Source: Pseudomonas anatoliensis
Lineage (GTDB): Bacteria; Pseudomonadota; Gammaproteobacteria; Pseudomonadales; Pseudomonadaceae
Direction of reading: 5' to 3'
Assembly: GCF_017976235.1 (NCBI RefSeq)
Contig: NZ_JACVHC010000006.1
Coordinates: forward strand, 186,001-250,000
Length of the DNA stretch: 64,000 bases
This document shows, piece by piece, positions 34,652-43,038 of the stretch (positions are counted from its first letter, which is position 1; each line of letters begins with the position of its first letter). A model generated the notes under the pieces. It was not told where the DNA came from. It did no database searches and saw nothing but the letters and a program-made list of their open reading frames with translations. Made by a program: the position numbers and the translations under genes.

Positions 34652-35135
34652 GCTGATCGCCGCCAATAAGGCTGTCTCCATCGACTATACCCTGACCAAC
34701 GACGCTGGTGAGGTCATCGACAGCTCCGCCGGCGGCGCACCGCTGGTCTACCTGCAAGGCGCAGGCAACATCATCCCGGGCCTGGAAAAAGCCCTGGAAG
34801 GCAAAGCTGTTGGTGATGAACTGGAAGTTTCCGTTGAGCCGGAAGACGCTTACGGCGAATACGCTGCCGAACTGGTCAGCACCCTGAGCCGCAGCATGTT
34901 CGAAGGCGTTGACGAGCTGGAAGTCGGCATGCAGTTCCACGCTTCGGCGCCGGACGGCCAGATGCAAATCGTCACCATTCGTGACCTCGACGGCGACGAC
35001 GTCACCGTCGACGGCAACCACCCACTGGCCGGTCAGCGCCTGAACTTCAAAGTGAAGATCGTTGCTATCCGTGACGCCAGCCAGGAAGAAGTCGCTCATG
35101 GTCACGTCCATGGCGAAGGTGGCCATCAGCACTGA
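34650..35135 (+). CDS. slyD: FKBP-type peptidyl-prolyl isomerase (SlyD-like)
   Basis: A 161-residue cytoplasmic prolyl isomerase and chaperone. It has the short FKBP half-domain with DSSAGGAPLVYLQGAGNIIPG, the IF-domain insertion (EPEDAYGEYAAELVSTLSR) and a return of the FKBP strand. The C-terminus is short and His-containing (HGHVHGEGGHQH), a possible nickel-binding tail as in E. coli SlyD but much shorter. The start at 34650 gives the conserved MLIAANKAVSIDYTL N-terminus. A terminator follows. Confidence 0.93.
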   Translation: MLIAANKAVSIDYTLTNDAGEVIDSSAGGAPLVYLQGAGNIIPGLEKALEGKAVGDELEVSVEPEDAYGEYAAELVSTLSRSMFEGVDELEVGMQFHASAPDGQMQIVTIRDLDGDDVTVDGNHPLAGQRLNFKVKIVAIRDASQEEVAHGHVHGEGGHQH

Positions 35136-35164
35136 TTTTCTGCGCTAAGCTTCGAGTACTGGAG

Positions 35165-35186
35165 AGGCGCCTGCGGGCGCCTTTTT
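35165..35186 (+). terminator. Intrinsic terminator of slyD
   Basis: A compact stem, AGGCGCC/GGCGCCT with a TGCG loop, followed by TTTTT, 29 bp after the stop. Confidence 0.9.
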
Positions 35187-35258
35187 CAGTCCGCGGCTGT
35201 CCTTGGTGGTCTCGCCAAGTGGCTGTTTCGAGTAGAACACGGGAATCTGGAGTTCGTC

Positions 35259-35741
35259 ATGAGTGCTTTTCACGACCTTAAGTTGACAGCCCTGGATGGT
35301 CAGGAGCTACCGCTGGCGCCCTTCAAGGGCCAAGTCGTGCTGGTGGTCAACGTCGCCTCCAAATGCGGGTTGACCCCACAGTACGCGGCGCTGGAAAACC
35401 TATACCAGCAATTCAAAGGTAAAGGTTTCAGTGTATTGGGCCTGCCGTGCAACCAGTTTGCCGGTCAGGAGCCAGGTACCGAGCAGGAAATCCAGGATTT
35501 CTGCAGCCTCAACTACGGCGTGACGTTCCCGTTGTCGAGCAAGCTCGAAGTCAACGGTCACGAGCGTCATCAGCTCTATCGGCTGCTGGCGGGCGAGGGC
35601 GCGGAGTTTCCCGGTGACATCACCTGGAATTTCGAGAAGTTCCTGCTTGGCAAGGACGGTCGCGTGCTGGCCCGGTTCTCGCCGCGCACGGCGCCGGATG
35701 ATCCGACAGTAATTGCTGCAATCGAGAAAGCGCTGGGCTAA
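35259..35741 (+). CDS. Glutathione peroxidase-family protein
   Basis: A 160-residue thiol peroxidase of the GPx/BtuE family, reducing peroxides with glutathione or thioredoxin. The active-site block VNVASKCGLTPQY has Cys (not selenocysteine) at about residue 36, followed by LGLPCNQFAGQEPG, which supplies the Gln and a second Cys, and a WNFEKFL segment with the catalytic Trp/Asn. It forms a single-gene unit between the slyD terminator and a REP cluster. Confidence 0.94.
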   Translation: MSAFHDLKLTALDGQELPLAPFKGQVVLVVNVASKCGLTPQYAALENLYQQFKGKGFSVLGLPCNQFAGQEPGTEQEIQDFCSLNYGVTFPLSSKLEVNGHERHQLYRLLAGEGAEFPGDITWNFEKFLLGKDGRVLARFSPRTAPDDPTVIAAIEKALG

Positions 35742-35750
35742 AACCCTCAA

Positions 35751-35880
35751 GATCAAGAGATCGTCCGATCGCGGCCCGAGCCTTCGGCAGCTCCTACAGG
35801 GGACTGCTGGCGCTGCGATCTTTTCGTTTGGCTGCATTCGATTGTGTAGGAGCTGCCGAAGGCTGCGATCTTTTCGTTTC
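35751..35880. repeat. REP-type repeat cluster, family A (copy 6, three units)
   Basis: Three units: an inverted one, a truncated GCTGCGATCTTTTCG unit and a full direct one, between the peroxidase and the reductase genes. The T-tract variant here reads TTTTCG rather than TTTTGA. Confidence 0.8.
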
Positions 35881-35973
35881 TAATCCTTGATCATTCAAAT
35901 CAATAGTGCTGTTCAAAGGCTTCGACTGTCCATATTATCGCCGTCATAAAGTCATTCCCTGCGGAGTCTTCCC

Positions 35974-37077
35974 ATGCCGGTTCAAGCCCTGTTCAAACCG
36001 TTCCACCTCGGCACTCTCGAACTGCCGACCCGTGTGGTCATGGCGCCGATGACCCGTTCGTTTTCTCCGGGCGGCGTACCGAACTCCAAAGTCCTCGAGT
36101 ACTACCGTCGTCGCGCTGCTGCCGGCGTTGGCCTGATCATCACCGAAGGCACGACCGTCGGCCATATTGCGTCCAACGGTTACCCGAATGTGCCGCAGTT
36201 CTTTGGTGAAGCACCCTTGGCCGGTTGGAAAAAAGTCGTCGACGCGGTGCATGCCGAGGGCGGCAAGATCGTTCCACAGCTCTGGCACGTCGGTAGCGTG
36301 CGCCGCATCGGCACCGAACCGGACGCCAGCGTGCCGGCTTATGGCCCGTCGGAAAAACTCAAGGACGGACAGGTCGTCGTGCACGGCATGACCAAGCAGG
36401 ACATCCAGGACGTGATCGGCGCCTTCGCCCAAGCGGCCAAGGATGCGCAAAGCATCGGCATGGACGGCGTGGAAATCCACGGCGCCCATGGTTACCTGGT
36501 CGACCAGTTCTTCTGGGAAGGCAGCAACCAGCGCACTGACGAATACGGCGGCAGCCTGGTCAACCGTTCGCGTTTTGCCATCGAGCTGATTCAGGCTGTG
36601 CGTGCAGCGGTGGGCGAAGGTTTCCCGATCATCTTCCGTTTCTCGCAATGGAAACAGCAGGATTACACCGCGCGGCTGGTGCAAACCCCGGAAGCCTTGG
36701 GTGAATTCCTCGCGCCGTTGTCCGACGCTGGCGTGGACATTTTCCACTGCTCGACGCGGCGTTTCTGGGAGCCGGAATTCGATGGCTCCGAGCTGAACCT
36801 GGCTGGCTGGACGCGCAAGCTGACCGGCAAACCGACCATCACAGTCGGCAGCGTAGGCCTGGATGGCGAGTTCCTGCAGTTCATGGTCAACACCGACAAG
36901 GTCGCAGAGCCGGCCAGTCTGGAGAACCTGCTCGAGCGTCTGAACAAAGAGGAATTCGATCTGGTAGCGGTGGGGCGTGCGCTGCTGGTCGATCCGGACT
37001 GGGCATTGAAAGTGCGCGAAGGGCGTGAGCAGGACATTCTGCCGTTCAGCCGTGAGGCGTTGATGACACTGGTTTAA
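35974..37077 (+). CDS. Old-yellow-enzyme-family NAD(P)H:flavin oxidoreductase
   Basis: A 367-residue FMN-dependent ene-reductase of the OYE family, reducing activated alkenes or nitro compounds. Visible features are the FMN-binding VVMAPMTRSFS near the N-terminus, the VPQLWHVG segment, EIHGAHGYLVDQFFW with the usual catalytic-site His, and VAVGRALLVDPDWALKV at the phosphate-binding end. The physiological substrate is unknown. The start is preceded by GCGGAG. Confidence 0.93.
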   Translation: MPVQALFKPFHLGTLELPTRVVMAPMTRSFSPGGVPNSKVLEYYRRRAAAGVGLIITEGTTVGHIASNGYPNVPQFFGEAPLAGWKKVVDAVHAEGGKIVPQLWHVGSVRRIGTEPDASVPAYGPSEKLKDGQVVVHGMTKQDIQDVIGAFAQAAKDAQSIGMDGVEIHGAHGYLVDQFFWEGSNQRTDEYGGSLVNRSRFAIELIQAVRAAVGEGFPIIFRFSQWKQQDYTARLVQTPEALGEFLAPLSDAGVDIFHCSTRRFWEPEFDGSELNLAGWTRKLTGKPTITVGSVGLDGEFLQFMVNTDKVAEPASLENLLERLNKEEFDLVAVGRALLVDPDWALKVREGREQDILPFSREALMTLV

Positions 37078-37096
37078 GCGCTAACCAGCACTGACG

Positions 37097-37183
37097 CCAT
37101 CGCGAGCAGGCTCACTCCTACATTGAATCGCACTTCCTCAGGAAGAACGCGGTTAATTGTAGGAGTGAGCCTGCTCGCGATGG
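37097..37183. repeat. REP-type inverted repeat, family B (copy 2)
   Basis: Inverted copies of CATCGCGAGCAGGCTCACTC and its complement around a 40-bp centre, between the convergent reductase and glycosyltransferase genes. Confidence 0.88.
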
Positions 37184-37205
37184 CTGCTTCAGAGTCAGCA
37201 AAGAT

Positions 37206-38381
37206 TCAGGGCAATGTCGGTGCATTCGGCACCACCAACTCCCCGACACAAGCCCCCCGCAAATGACCTTCAAACTGCTCGATAATCGCCGCCCACCCTT
37301 GGCGACTCGCATGCTGGCGCGCATTCAGCCGCACGCAGCGCAACGTTTCATATTTCTCCAGCAACCACGCAGCTGCATCGCAAAACGCCTCTTCATCGCC
37401 CGGCATCGCCAGCACGCCGCTGTAGCCATGGCGAATATGCTGCGCTGCCGCTGCCTGATCGTAGGCCACCACGCCAAGCCCTGAGGCCAGCGCTTCGAGC
37501 ACGACATTGCCAAAGGTTTCAGTCAGGCTCGGGAACAGAAACACATCGCCGGATGCATAGTGCGCGGCCAGCGCTTCGCCGCGCTGCGACCCGCAGAAAA
37601 TCGCCTCGGGCAGATCCCTCTCCAGTGCCATGCGTTGCGGCCCGTCGCCGACCACGATCAGCTTCAGAGTGCGTTGTGGATAAGTTTCGCGCAGCTTTTC
37701 AAAGCAGCGTTTGAGCAAACCGAGGTTTTTCTCTGGTGCGAGCCTTCCTACGTGAATCACCGCAATATCGCGCTCGCCCAGTCCCCATTGCTCACGCAGG
37801 GCATTCAGGCGTTTGGCCGGATGAAACAACTGGCTGTCCACCCCTCGGGACAACAACGCCAGTCGCTCGAAATGCCGCCGCTCCAGTTCCAGTCGCTGAC
37901 TGATACTCGGCACCAGCGTCAGCGCCGAACGGTTGTGAAACCAGCGCAAATAATGCGTCAGGAGCCGCGTCAGCAGGCCGAGGCCGTATTGGCTGGTGTA
38001 TTGCTGGAAATTGGTATGAAAGCCACTGACCACCGAAATCCCCAGTCGTCGCGCCGCTCGCAACGCCGACAGACCGAGCGGGCCTTCGGTGGCGATGTAC
38101 AGCACGTCCGGACGCTGGCGCTTCCAGCGCCGCAGCAACTTGTGCATCGACGATTGGCCCCATTGCAATCCGGGATAGCCCGGCAGCGGCCAGCCCCGGC
38201 ACAAGAGCAAGGCATCGTCTTCAGTACGCTGCGGATCGTCGGCCTGACGTGGGCGTATCAGGTCGACCCGGTGCCCACGCGCACGCAGTCCATCGCACAA
38301 GCGGCCAAGGGTATTGGCCACGCCGTTGATTTCCGGTGGGAAGGTTTCGCTGATCAGAGTGATATGTAGAGCTGTCGTCAT
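37206..38381 (-). CDS. GT4-family glycosyltransferase
   Basis: A 391-residue GT-B fold glycosyltransferase. The N-terminal Rossmann half begins ITLISETFPPEINGVANTLGRL, the signature of GT4 enzymes acting on mannose or glucuronosyl lipids. The C-terminal donor-binding half has VGRLAPEKNLGLL and FPSLTETFGNVVLEALASGLG with the EX7E motif. From memory a similar gene sits at the equivalent PAO1 position. Acceptor unknown. The ATG at 38381 (MTTALHIT) was chosen over an upstream Met. Confidence 0.88.
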   Translation of the reverse strand: MTTALHITLISETFPPEINGVANTLGRLCDGLRARGHRVDLIRPRQADDPQRTEDDALLLCRGWPLPGYPGLQWGQSSMHKLLRRWKRQRPDVLYIATEGPLGLSALRAARRLGISVVSGFHTNFQQYTSQYGLGLLTRLLTHYLRWFHNRSALTLVPSISQRLELERRHFERLALLSRGVDSQLFHPAKRLNALREQWGLGERDIAVIHVGRLAPEKNLGLLKRCFEKLRETYPQRTLKLIVVGDGPQRMALERDLPEAIFCGSQRGEALAAHYASGDVFLFPSLTETFGNVVLEALASGLGVVAYDQAAAAQHIRHGYSGVLAMPGDEEAFCDAAAWLLEKYETLRCVRLNARQHASRQGWAAIIEQFEGHLRGACVGELVVPNAPTLP

Positions 38382-38447
38382 GACCTCAGTGTCGGCTGAG
38401 GCCATGTCGAACTTATGACGTTCGGATGATGGATTTGTGACGCCGCG

Positions 38448-39200
38448 TTAGCGCTGGGTCACAAGATTCTCGGCACCGCGCTCACGTACCCAAAACAACG
38501 TTGCCCCAGCCACCGCGGCCGGCATCATCAGGATGTTGACCACCGGAATCAGCAGCACCAGATAAACGATCCCGCCGAAACTCATGCTCTGCCAGCGCTT
38601 TTCGCGCAGCCAGGCGAGCATTTCGTTCCAGCCCAGTTTGTGGTTGTCCGCCGGGTAGTCGATGTACTGGATCGCCATCATCCACACGCCGAACAACAGC
38701 CACAGCGGTGCGGCGACGATGTTCACCACGGGGATGAACGAGAGAATGAACAGGCCGATCGCCCGAGGCAGGAAGTAGCCGAGCTTGCGCATTTCCCGGG
38801 CGAGGGTACGCGGGACCATGGCGATCAGTTCGCCCCAGCTGAAGGCCGGGAAGTCGTCGGTGCCACGCACCACCACTTCGACTTTTTCCGCGAGGAAACC
38901 GTTAAACGGCGCAGCAATGATATTGGCTAGCATGGTGAACGTGAAAAACACCATCAATGCCACCAGCACCACGAACAGCGGCCAGAGAACGTAGCTGAGG
39001 AAACTCAGCCACTCGGGCAGGGATGGCATCAGCGTGTCGACCCACAGGCTGAACTGGTGGCCGGCCAGATAGATCAATCCGACGAACAGCACCAGGTTGA
39101 TCGCCAGCGGCAGCAACACGAACAGGCGCAGGCCGGGACTGAGAACCAGTTTGAGGCCTTCACGCAAGTATTGCGGGCCAGACAGAACAGGGGCGGGCAT
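38448..39200 (-). CDS. cysZ: Sulfate transporter CysZ
   Basis: A 250-residue inner-membrane sulfate permease with about four long hydrophobic segments (about 20-50, 65-100, 140-170 and 200-240). The stretches GPQYLREGLKLVLSPGLRLFV, NIIAAPFNGFLAEKVE and GVWMMAIQYIDYPADNHKL are characteristic of CysZ (YcjF/EI24-like). It feeds the cysD-cysNC pathway, though it is 7 kb away. It is transcribed divergently from trxB. Confidence 0.93.
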   Translation of the reverse strand: MPAPVLSGPQYLREGLKLVLSPGLRLFVLLPLAINLVLFVGLIYLAGHQFSLWVDTLMPSLPEWLSFLSYVLWPLFVVLVALMVFFTFTMLANIIAAPFNGFLAEKVEVVVRGTDDFPAFSWGELIAMVPRTLAREMRKLGYFLPRAIGLFILSFIPVVNIVAAPLWLLFGVWMMAIQYIDYPADNHKLGWNEMLAWLREKRWQSMSFGGIVYLVLLIPVVNILMMPAAVAGATLFWVRERGAENLVTQR

Positions 39201-39401
39201 AAGGTGCTCCGAGCAAGGGAAAACGCGCCGACCTTACCGACTTTGCACCACGTGCGAAAGCGCGGCAGAGCGATCGACATTCACTGTAACAAAGACGTCC
39301 ATCTCGTCAGTGTGTCGGCATAGAGACCACCTATGAGCTGGATTGTTAAACCGTATTTCCTTAATCTTGCCCCCCTCGATACGCTGCACCCAACTTTTTA
39401 C
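39201..39401. other. Divergent cysZ-trxB intergenic region
   Basis: No gene is supported in the 310 bp between cysZ and trxB. This part is expected to hold both promoters, but I see no convincing -35/-10 pair. The trxB-proximal part is described separately as a hairpin element. Confidence 0.6.
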
Positions 39402-39450
39402 AGGACTGTCGAGTTCATGCCTTCCCCAAGGTTATCCACAGTCCTTTTTT
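39402..39450 (+). promoter_or_regulatory. Terminator-like hairpin in the trxB leader, with a DnaA-box 9-mer
   Basis: AGGACTGT (39402-39409) pairs with ACAGTCCT (39438-39445), and the second arm runs into TTTTTT. An inner CCTT-CCCC-AAGG hairpin (39420-39431) fills the loop. The loop and arm include TTATCCACA, a perfect DnaA 9-mer, at 39432-39440. No plus-strand gene precedes it, so it fits a leader attenuator of trxB better than a terminator. Confidence 0.5.
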
Positions 39451-39510
39451 ATTCCGCCGGCAGTCCGGCGTCCGCGCCAGCTGTATTGGCCGGTCAACAG
39501 GAGCAGATTC

Positions 39511-40473
39511 ATGTCTGAAGTCCGTCATTCGCGAGTGATCATTCTCGGTTCCGGCCCTGCCGGTTACAGCGCTGCGGTGTATGCCGCGCGTGCCAACCTC
39601 AAGCCGCTGCTGATCACCGGCATGCAGGCTGGCGGTCAACTGACCACCACCACCGAAGTCGACAACTGGCCGGGCGACGTCCACGGTCTGACCGGTCCGG
39701 TGCTGATGGAGCGCATGCGCGAGCACGCCGAGCGTTTTGAAACCGAGATCGTTTTCGATCACATCAATGCCGTCGACTTCGCTTCCAAGCCTTACAGCCT
39801 GACCGGCGACAGCGCGACTTACACCTGCGACGCCCTGATCATCGCCACCGGTGCCAGCGCTCGTTACCTGGGCCTGCCGTCGGAAGAAGCGTTCATGGGC
39901 AAAGGCGTTTCGGCCTGCGCGACCTGCGACGGTTTCTTCTACCACAACAAACCGGTTGCAGTGGTTGGCGGCGGTAACACCGCTGTTGAAGAGGCCCTGT
40001 ACCTGGCCAACATCGCCAGCACCGTGACCCTGATCCACCGTCGCGAAACCTTCCGCGCCGAGAAGATCCTGATCGACAAGCTCAACGCTCGCGTGGCTGA
40101 AGGCAAGATCATCCTCAAGCTCAACGCCACCCTCGACGAAGTCTTGGGCGACAACATGGGTGTGACCGGTGCGCGTCTGAAGAACAATGACGGCAGCTTC
40201 GACGAAATCACCGTTGACGGCGTGTTCATCGCCATCGGCCATACCCCGAACACTTCTCTGTTCGAAGGTCAGCTGGATTTGAAGGACGGCTATCTGATCG
40301 TGCAGGGCGGCCGTGAAGGCAACGCCACCGCCACTAACGTTGAAGGCATCTTCGCTGCCGGTGACGTGGCCGACCACGTTTACCGTCAGGCCATCACCTC
40401 GGCCGGCGCCGGTTGCATGGCGGCACTGGACACCGAGCGTTACCTGGACGGTCTGCAGAACGCTTCGTTCTAA
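39511..40473 (+). CDS. trxB: Thioredoxin reductase TrxB
   Basis: A 320-residue NADPH-dependent flavoenzyme that reduces thioredoxin. The FAD motif is VIILGSGPAGYSAAVYAAR (about residue 9), the redox-active disulfide is CATCDG (about 135), the NADPH motif is VVGGGNTAVEEAL, and the C-terminal FAD block is GIFAAGDVADHVYRQAITSAGAG. The upstream open frame is longer, but ACAGGAG before the ATG at 39511 and family N-termini fix this start. Confidence 0.97.
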   Translation: MSEVRHSRVIILGSGPAGYSAAVYAARANLKPLLITGMQAGGQLTTTTEVDNWPGDVHGLTGPVLMERMREHAERFETEIVFDHINAVDFASKPYSLTGDSATYTCDALIIATGASARYLGLPSEEAFMGKGVSACATCDGFFYHNKPVAVVGGGNTAVEEALYLANIASTVTLIHRRETFRAEKILIDKLNARVAEGKIILKLNATLDEVLGDNMGVTGARLKNNDGSFDEITVDGVFIAIGHTPNTSLFEGQLDLKDGYLIVQGGREGNATATNVEGIFAAGDVADHVYRQAITSAGAGCMAALDTERYLDGLQNASF

Positions 40474-40485
40474 GATCGCAGGCAC

Positions 40486-40513
40486 AAAAAAACCGGCTTC
40501 GGCCGGTTTTTTT
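40486..40513 (+). terminator. Intrinsic terminator of trxB
   Basis: ACCGGC-TTCG-GCCGGT, a stable UUCG tetraloop hairpin, flanked by seven A and seven T, so it could act on both strands. Confidence 0.95.
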
Positions 40514-40521
40514 ATGAGAAG

Positions 40522-40597
40522 CAAAAGATCGCAGCCTTCGGCAGCTCCTACAGTAGATTTGTGTAGGAGCTGCCGCCGGCTGCGATCTTTTGATCTT
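40522..40597. repeat. REP-type inverted repeat, family A (copy 7)
   Basis: An inverted doublet between the convergent trxB and HopJ-family genes, with a short CAGTAGATTTGTG centre. Confidence 0.88.
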
Positions 40598-40600
40598 GAA

Positions 40601-40939
40601 TCAGCGGCGGGTCAGGGGTTGTGTTTCGAACTTCACGCCCGCCAGACCCTTCGCGATCAACGCGCGGATATTGCCGTGATCACTGCCCTCAGGCGTGGCC
40701 ACTACCGAGCGGTAATGCTCGCCGAACGCCAGCAGCGCTTCCTCGTCACTCAAGCCTTCCAGCAATGCCAGACCCAGGGTCTTGCACGAGCCTTCGTTCT
40801 GCCCGGCGGCGTTTTCCACGCCACCGTTGTTGAACGCTTGAGGCTGGTAGTCATAGCCCGCGGCGATGAACGCCAGGGTGTCGGCGAAAGCGTGTTCGCC
40901 GCTCTTTAGGCTGGCGCGCAGGGTGTTCAGGTCACTCAT
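40601..40939 (-). CDS. HopJ-family protein
   Basis: A 112-residue protein of the family named after HopJ of plant-pathogenic Pseudomonas. The conserved pattern FNNGGVENAAGQNEGSCKTL and LLAFGEHYRSVVATPEGSDH is clear. The family is widespread in non-pathogens and algae, so the name does not imply secretion. The start at 40939 follows AAAGGA and lies inside the end of the DUF1244 gene (8-bp overlap), so the two are translationally coupled. Confidence 0.85.
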   Translation of the reverse strand: MSDLNTLRASLKSGEHAFADTLAFIAAGYDYQPQAFNNGGVENAAGQNEGSCKTLGLALLEGLSDEEALLAFGEHYRSVVATPEGSDHGNIRALIAKGLAGVKFETQPLTRR

Positions 40940-41228
40940 GGGTTTTTCCTTTGGCGAACGCTGCTTGTTGCTCAGCGCTGGCTTCTTGCTGAAATTGGGC
41001 TTTCCACTCGGCGTACGGCATGCCGTAAACCACTTCGCGGGCGTCGTCGAGGCTGACCTCGATCTGGCGCTCATCGGCTTCGGCCTTGTACCACTTCGAC
41101 AGGCAGTTGCGGCAGAACCCGGCGAGGTTCATCAGGTCGATGTTCTGCACATCCTTGCGGCTGTCCAGGTGCGCGACCAGTCGGCGGAAGGCGGCGGCTT
41201 CGAGTTCGAGGCGTTGTTGCTCGTTCAT
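40932..41228 (-). CDS. DUF1244 protein
   Basis: A 98-residue all-helical protein of unknown function. The conserved core NIDLMNLAGFCRNCLSKWY (about 48-66) contains a Cys pair, CRNC, that could bind metal or be redox-active. It overlaps the downstream HopJ-family gene by 8 bp. A 96-bp gap with AGCTTGAAGCT-type repeats separates it from folX. Confidence 0.88.
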   Translation of the reverse strand: MNEQQRLELEAAAFRRLVAHLDSRKDVQNIDLMNLAGFCRNCLSKWYKAEADERQIEVSLDDAREVVYGMPYAEWKAQFQQEASAEQQAAFAKGKTHE

Positions 41229-41249
41229 GGGAGTCTCTGCGAGACAGCT

Positions 41250-41335
41250 TCAAGCGACGAGCTTCAAGCTGCAAGATGGTTGGCGGTGATACGAAGTTTA
41301 CAGCTTGGCGCTTGAAGCTTGAAGCTAGCGGCTCG
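41250..41335. repeat. AGCTTCAAGCT-type inverted repeats
   Basis: Inverted copies of GAGCTTCAAGCTGCAAG and CTTGAAGCTTGAAGCT lie between DUF1244 and folX and run into the folX stop. They share units with 31117-31152. Confidence 0.6.
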
Positions 41336-41696
41336 CTGCAAGCGTGATTGACACCGACTCGGCAAAGCGCAGCGCGTGCGGCTTGTCGACTTCGACTTCG
41401 GCGTACAGCACCGAGGCGTTGGTCATCACCAGATCGAGCAATTCCTGGGTCAGGCGCTCGAGCAGGGCAAAACGATTGCCCTCGACGTGGGCGATGATTG
41501 CCTTGGTGATGGTGCGGTAATTGAGCGCGTGGTCGATGTCATTGTCACGCACCGCTTCTTGCGCGGCGTACAGGATGGTCAGGTTGATCAGCACATCCTG
41601 CTTGTTGAGGATTTCGTCCTCGTTGATCCCGATAAAGGTGCGCAAGCGCAGATCCTTGACCCGGATACGCGCCATTCCCGGCTGAAGTTGTGGCAT
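41325..41696 (-). CDS. folX: Dihydroneopterin triphosphate 2'-epimerase FolX
   Basis: A 123-residue tunnel-fold enzyme epimerising dihydroneopterin triphosphate to the monapterin form. MARIRVKDLRLRTFIGINEDE and FALLERLTQELLDLVM mark the FolB/FolX family. Its place directly after folE and folM argues for FolX rather than the folate aldolase FolB. With FolE and FolM it gives tetrahydromonapterin, the pterin cofactor of phenylalanine hydroxylase in Pseudomonas. It begins one base from the folE stop. Confidence 0.9.
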   Translation of the reverse strand: MPQLQPGMARIRVKDLRLRTFIGINEDEILNKQDVLINLTILYAAQEAVRDNDIDHALNYRTITKAIIAHVEGNRFALLERLTQELLDLVMTNASVLYAEVEVDKPHALRFAESVSITLAASR

Positions 41697-42257
41697 TTAC
41701 TTGCTCCGTCCAATCAATTGCAGGAACTCCTGACGGGTGTTGCTCGAGTCGCGGAAGGCGCCGAGCATGACCGAGGTGTTCATGGTCGAATTCTGTTTTT
41801 CGACACCGCGCATCATCATGCACATGTGTCTGGCCTCGATGACCACCGCAACACCGGCGGCATCGGTAACCTGTTGCACCGCATCGGCAATCTGCCGGGT
41901 GAGGTTTTCCTGAATTTGCAGGCGTCTGGCGAACATGTCCACCAGTCGCGCGATCTTCGACAGCCCCAGCACTTTGCCAGTCGGAATATAAGCCACATGG
42001 GCCTTGCCGATGAAGGGCAGCAAGTGATGTTCGCACAACGAGTACAACTCGATGTCGGCGACGATGATCATCTCGTCGCTGTCAGAGGCAAACAGCGCGC
42101 CATTGACGATTTTGTCGACGCTCTGCTCGTAACCGTGACACAGGTACTGCATGGCCTTGGCCGCCCGCGCCGGCGTATCGAGCAATCCTTCACGGTCGGG
42201 ATCTTCACCCAGGCCAATGAGGATTTCACGGTAGTTCTCGGGCAGGGAACGGATCAT
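41697..42257 (-). CDS. folE: GTP cyclohydrolase I FolE
   Basis: Converts GTP to dihydroneopterin triphosphate. At 186 residues it is a type IA enzyme. The zinc and catalytic block is LYSLCEHHLLPFIGKAHVAY (about residue 75), with LSKIARLVDMFARRLQ and the late RHMCMMMRGV containing the second zinc Cys. The ATG at 42257 (MIRSLPENYREIL) has GAGGA upstream; the longer frame adds an atypical extension. It may be one of several paralogues in the genome. Confidence 0.93.
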   Translation of the reverse strand: MIRSLPENYREILIGLGEDPDREGLLDTPARAAKAMQYLCHGYEQSVDKIVNGALFASDSDEMIIVADIELYSLCEHHLLPFIGKAHVAYIPTGKVLGLSKIARLVDMFARRLQIQENLTRQIADAVQQVTDAAGVAVVIEARHMCMMMRGVEKQNSTMNTSVMLGAFRDSSNTRQEFLQLIGRSK

Positions 42258-42279
42258 CGAACATCCTCGCGGGGCAGCG

Positions 42280-42990
42280 TTATTTGACGTGCCTTCCGCC
42301 ATTGACGGTCAGGGTCGTGCCGGTGACATAAGGGTTGTCGAGCAGGTAGCGAAGGCTCTGGTAGATCACTTCGCTACCGGGTTCGATGCCCAGCGCGGAT
42401 TTGGCCAGGGCCTTGGCGCGGTACGCCGCGTCGTCGTCGGGGTTGAACAATAGCAGGGCCGGCGCAATGCCGTTGACCTTGATCGCCGGCGCATAACGGG
42501 CGGCGAAGGACAGGGTCAGGCTGTCGAGCCCGGCTTTGCTGGCGCAATAGGCGATGTGCTTGCTGCTGCCCTTGCGAGTGACATCGTCGCTGATGTGGAT
42601 GATGTCGGCGGGTGTCGATTGCTTGAGCAGGTCGGCGCAGTGCAGGTTGATCAGATAGGGCGCCAGCATGTGAATGTTGACCATGCGGTTGAACGCTTCG
42701 GCTTCGCTGCCCGGGGTTTCCGCCTGCCAGTCGGAGGCGTTATGCACGATCGCCCGCAGGCTGTCGGTGTGGGTGTTCAATTCGGCGATGAACGCGAGGA
42801 TGCCGGCTTCGCTGGAAAAGTCTGCGAATACGCCGATGGCGCCCAGATCACGTAGCGTCTGGACACCGGGGCGTTCGCTGCGATAGGTGAAAATGACGCG
42901 GTGGCCGTCTTCGAGCAAACGCTGCGCGCAGTGCAGACCGACACGTTGGCCGGCGCCGGTGATCAGGATCGGGGCGGAGGTTGTAGTCAT
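42280..42990 (-). CDS. folM: Dihydromonapterin reductase FolM
   Basis: A 236-residue SDR reducing dihydromonapterin to tetrahydromonapterin. The nucleotide motif is the variant TGAGQRVGLHCAQRLLEDG and the catalytic motif is YCASKAG. The C-terminal TVNGGRHVK is typical. It starts at 42990 (MTTTSAPILITGAG). Only 22 bp separate it from folE, so folM-folE-folX form one operon for monapterin synthesis. Confidence 0.91.
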   Translation of the reverse strand: MTTTSAPILITGAGQRVGLHCAQRLLEDGHRVIFTYRSERPGVQTLRDLGAIGVFADFSSEAGILAFIAELNTHTDSLRAIVHNASDWQAETPGSEAEAFNRMVNIHMLAPYLINLHCADLLKQSTPADIIHISDDVTRKGSSKHIAYCASKAGLDSLTLSFAARYAPAIKVNGIAPALLLFNPDDDAAYRAKALAKSALGIEPGSEVIYQSLRYLLDNPYVTGTTLTVNGGRHVK

Positions 42991-43038
42991 GAACGGCTCG
43001 CGTCGCGGTGGGTGCAAAAACTATAACAGCGGCGGGCC

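Noticed and set aside
39432..39440. Replication origin signal (DnaA box)
   Set aside because: A single 9-mer without further boxes, AT-rich unwinding region or dnaA/gidA neighbours is not an origin.
40601..40939. Type III effector (HopJ)
   Set aside because: Only the family name suggests an effector. No type III secretion gene or hrp-box was seen nearby and the gene overlaps the housekeeping-like DUF1244 gene.
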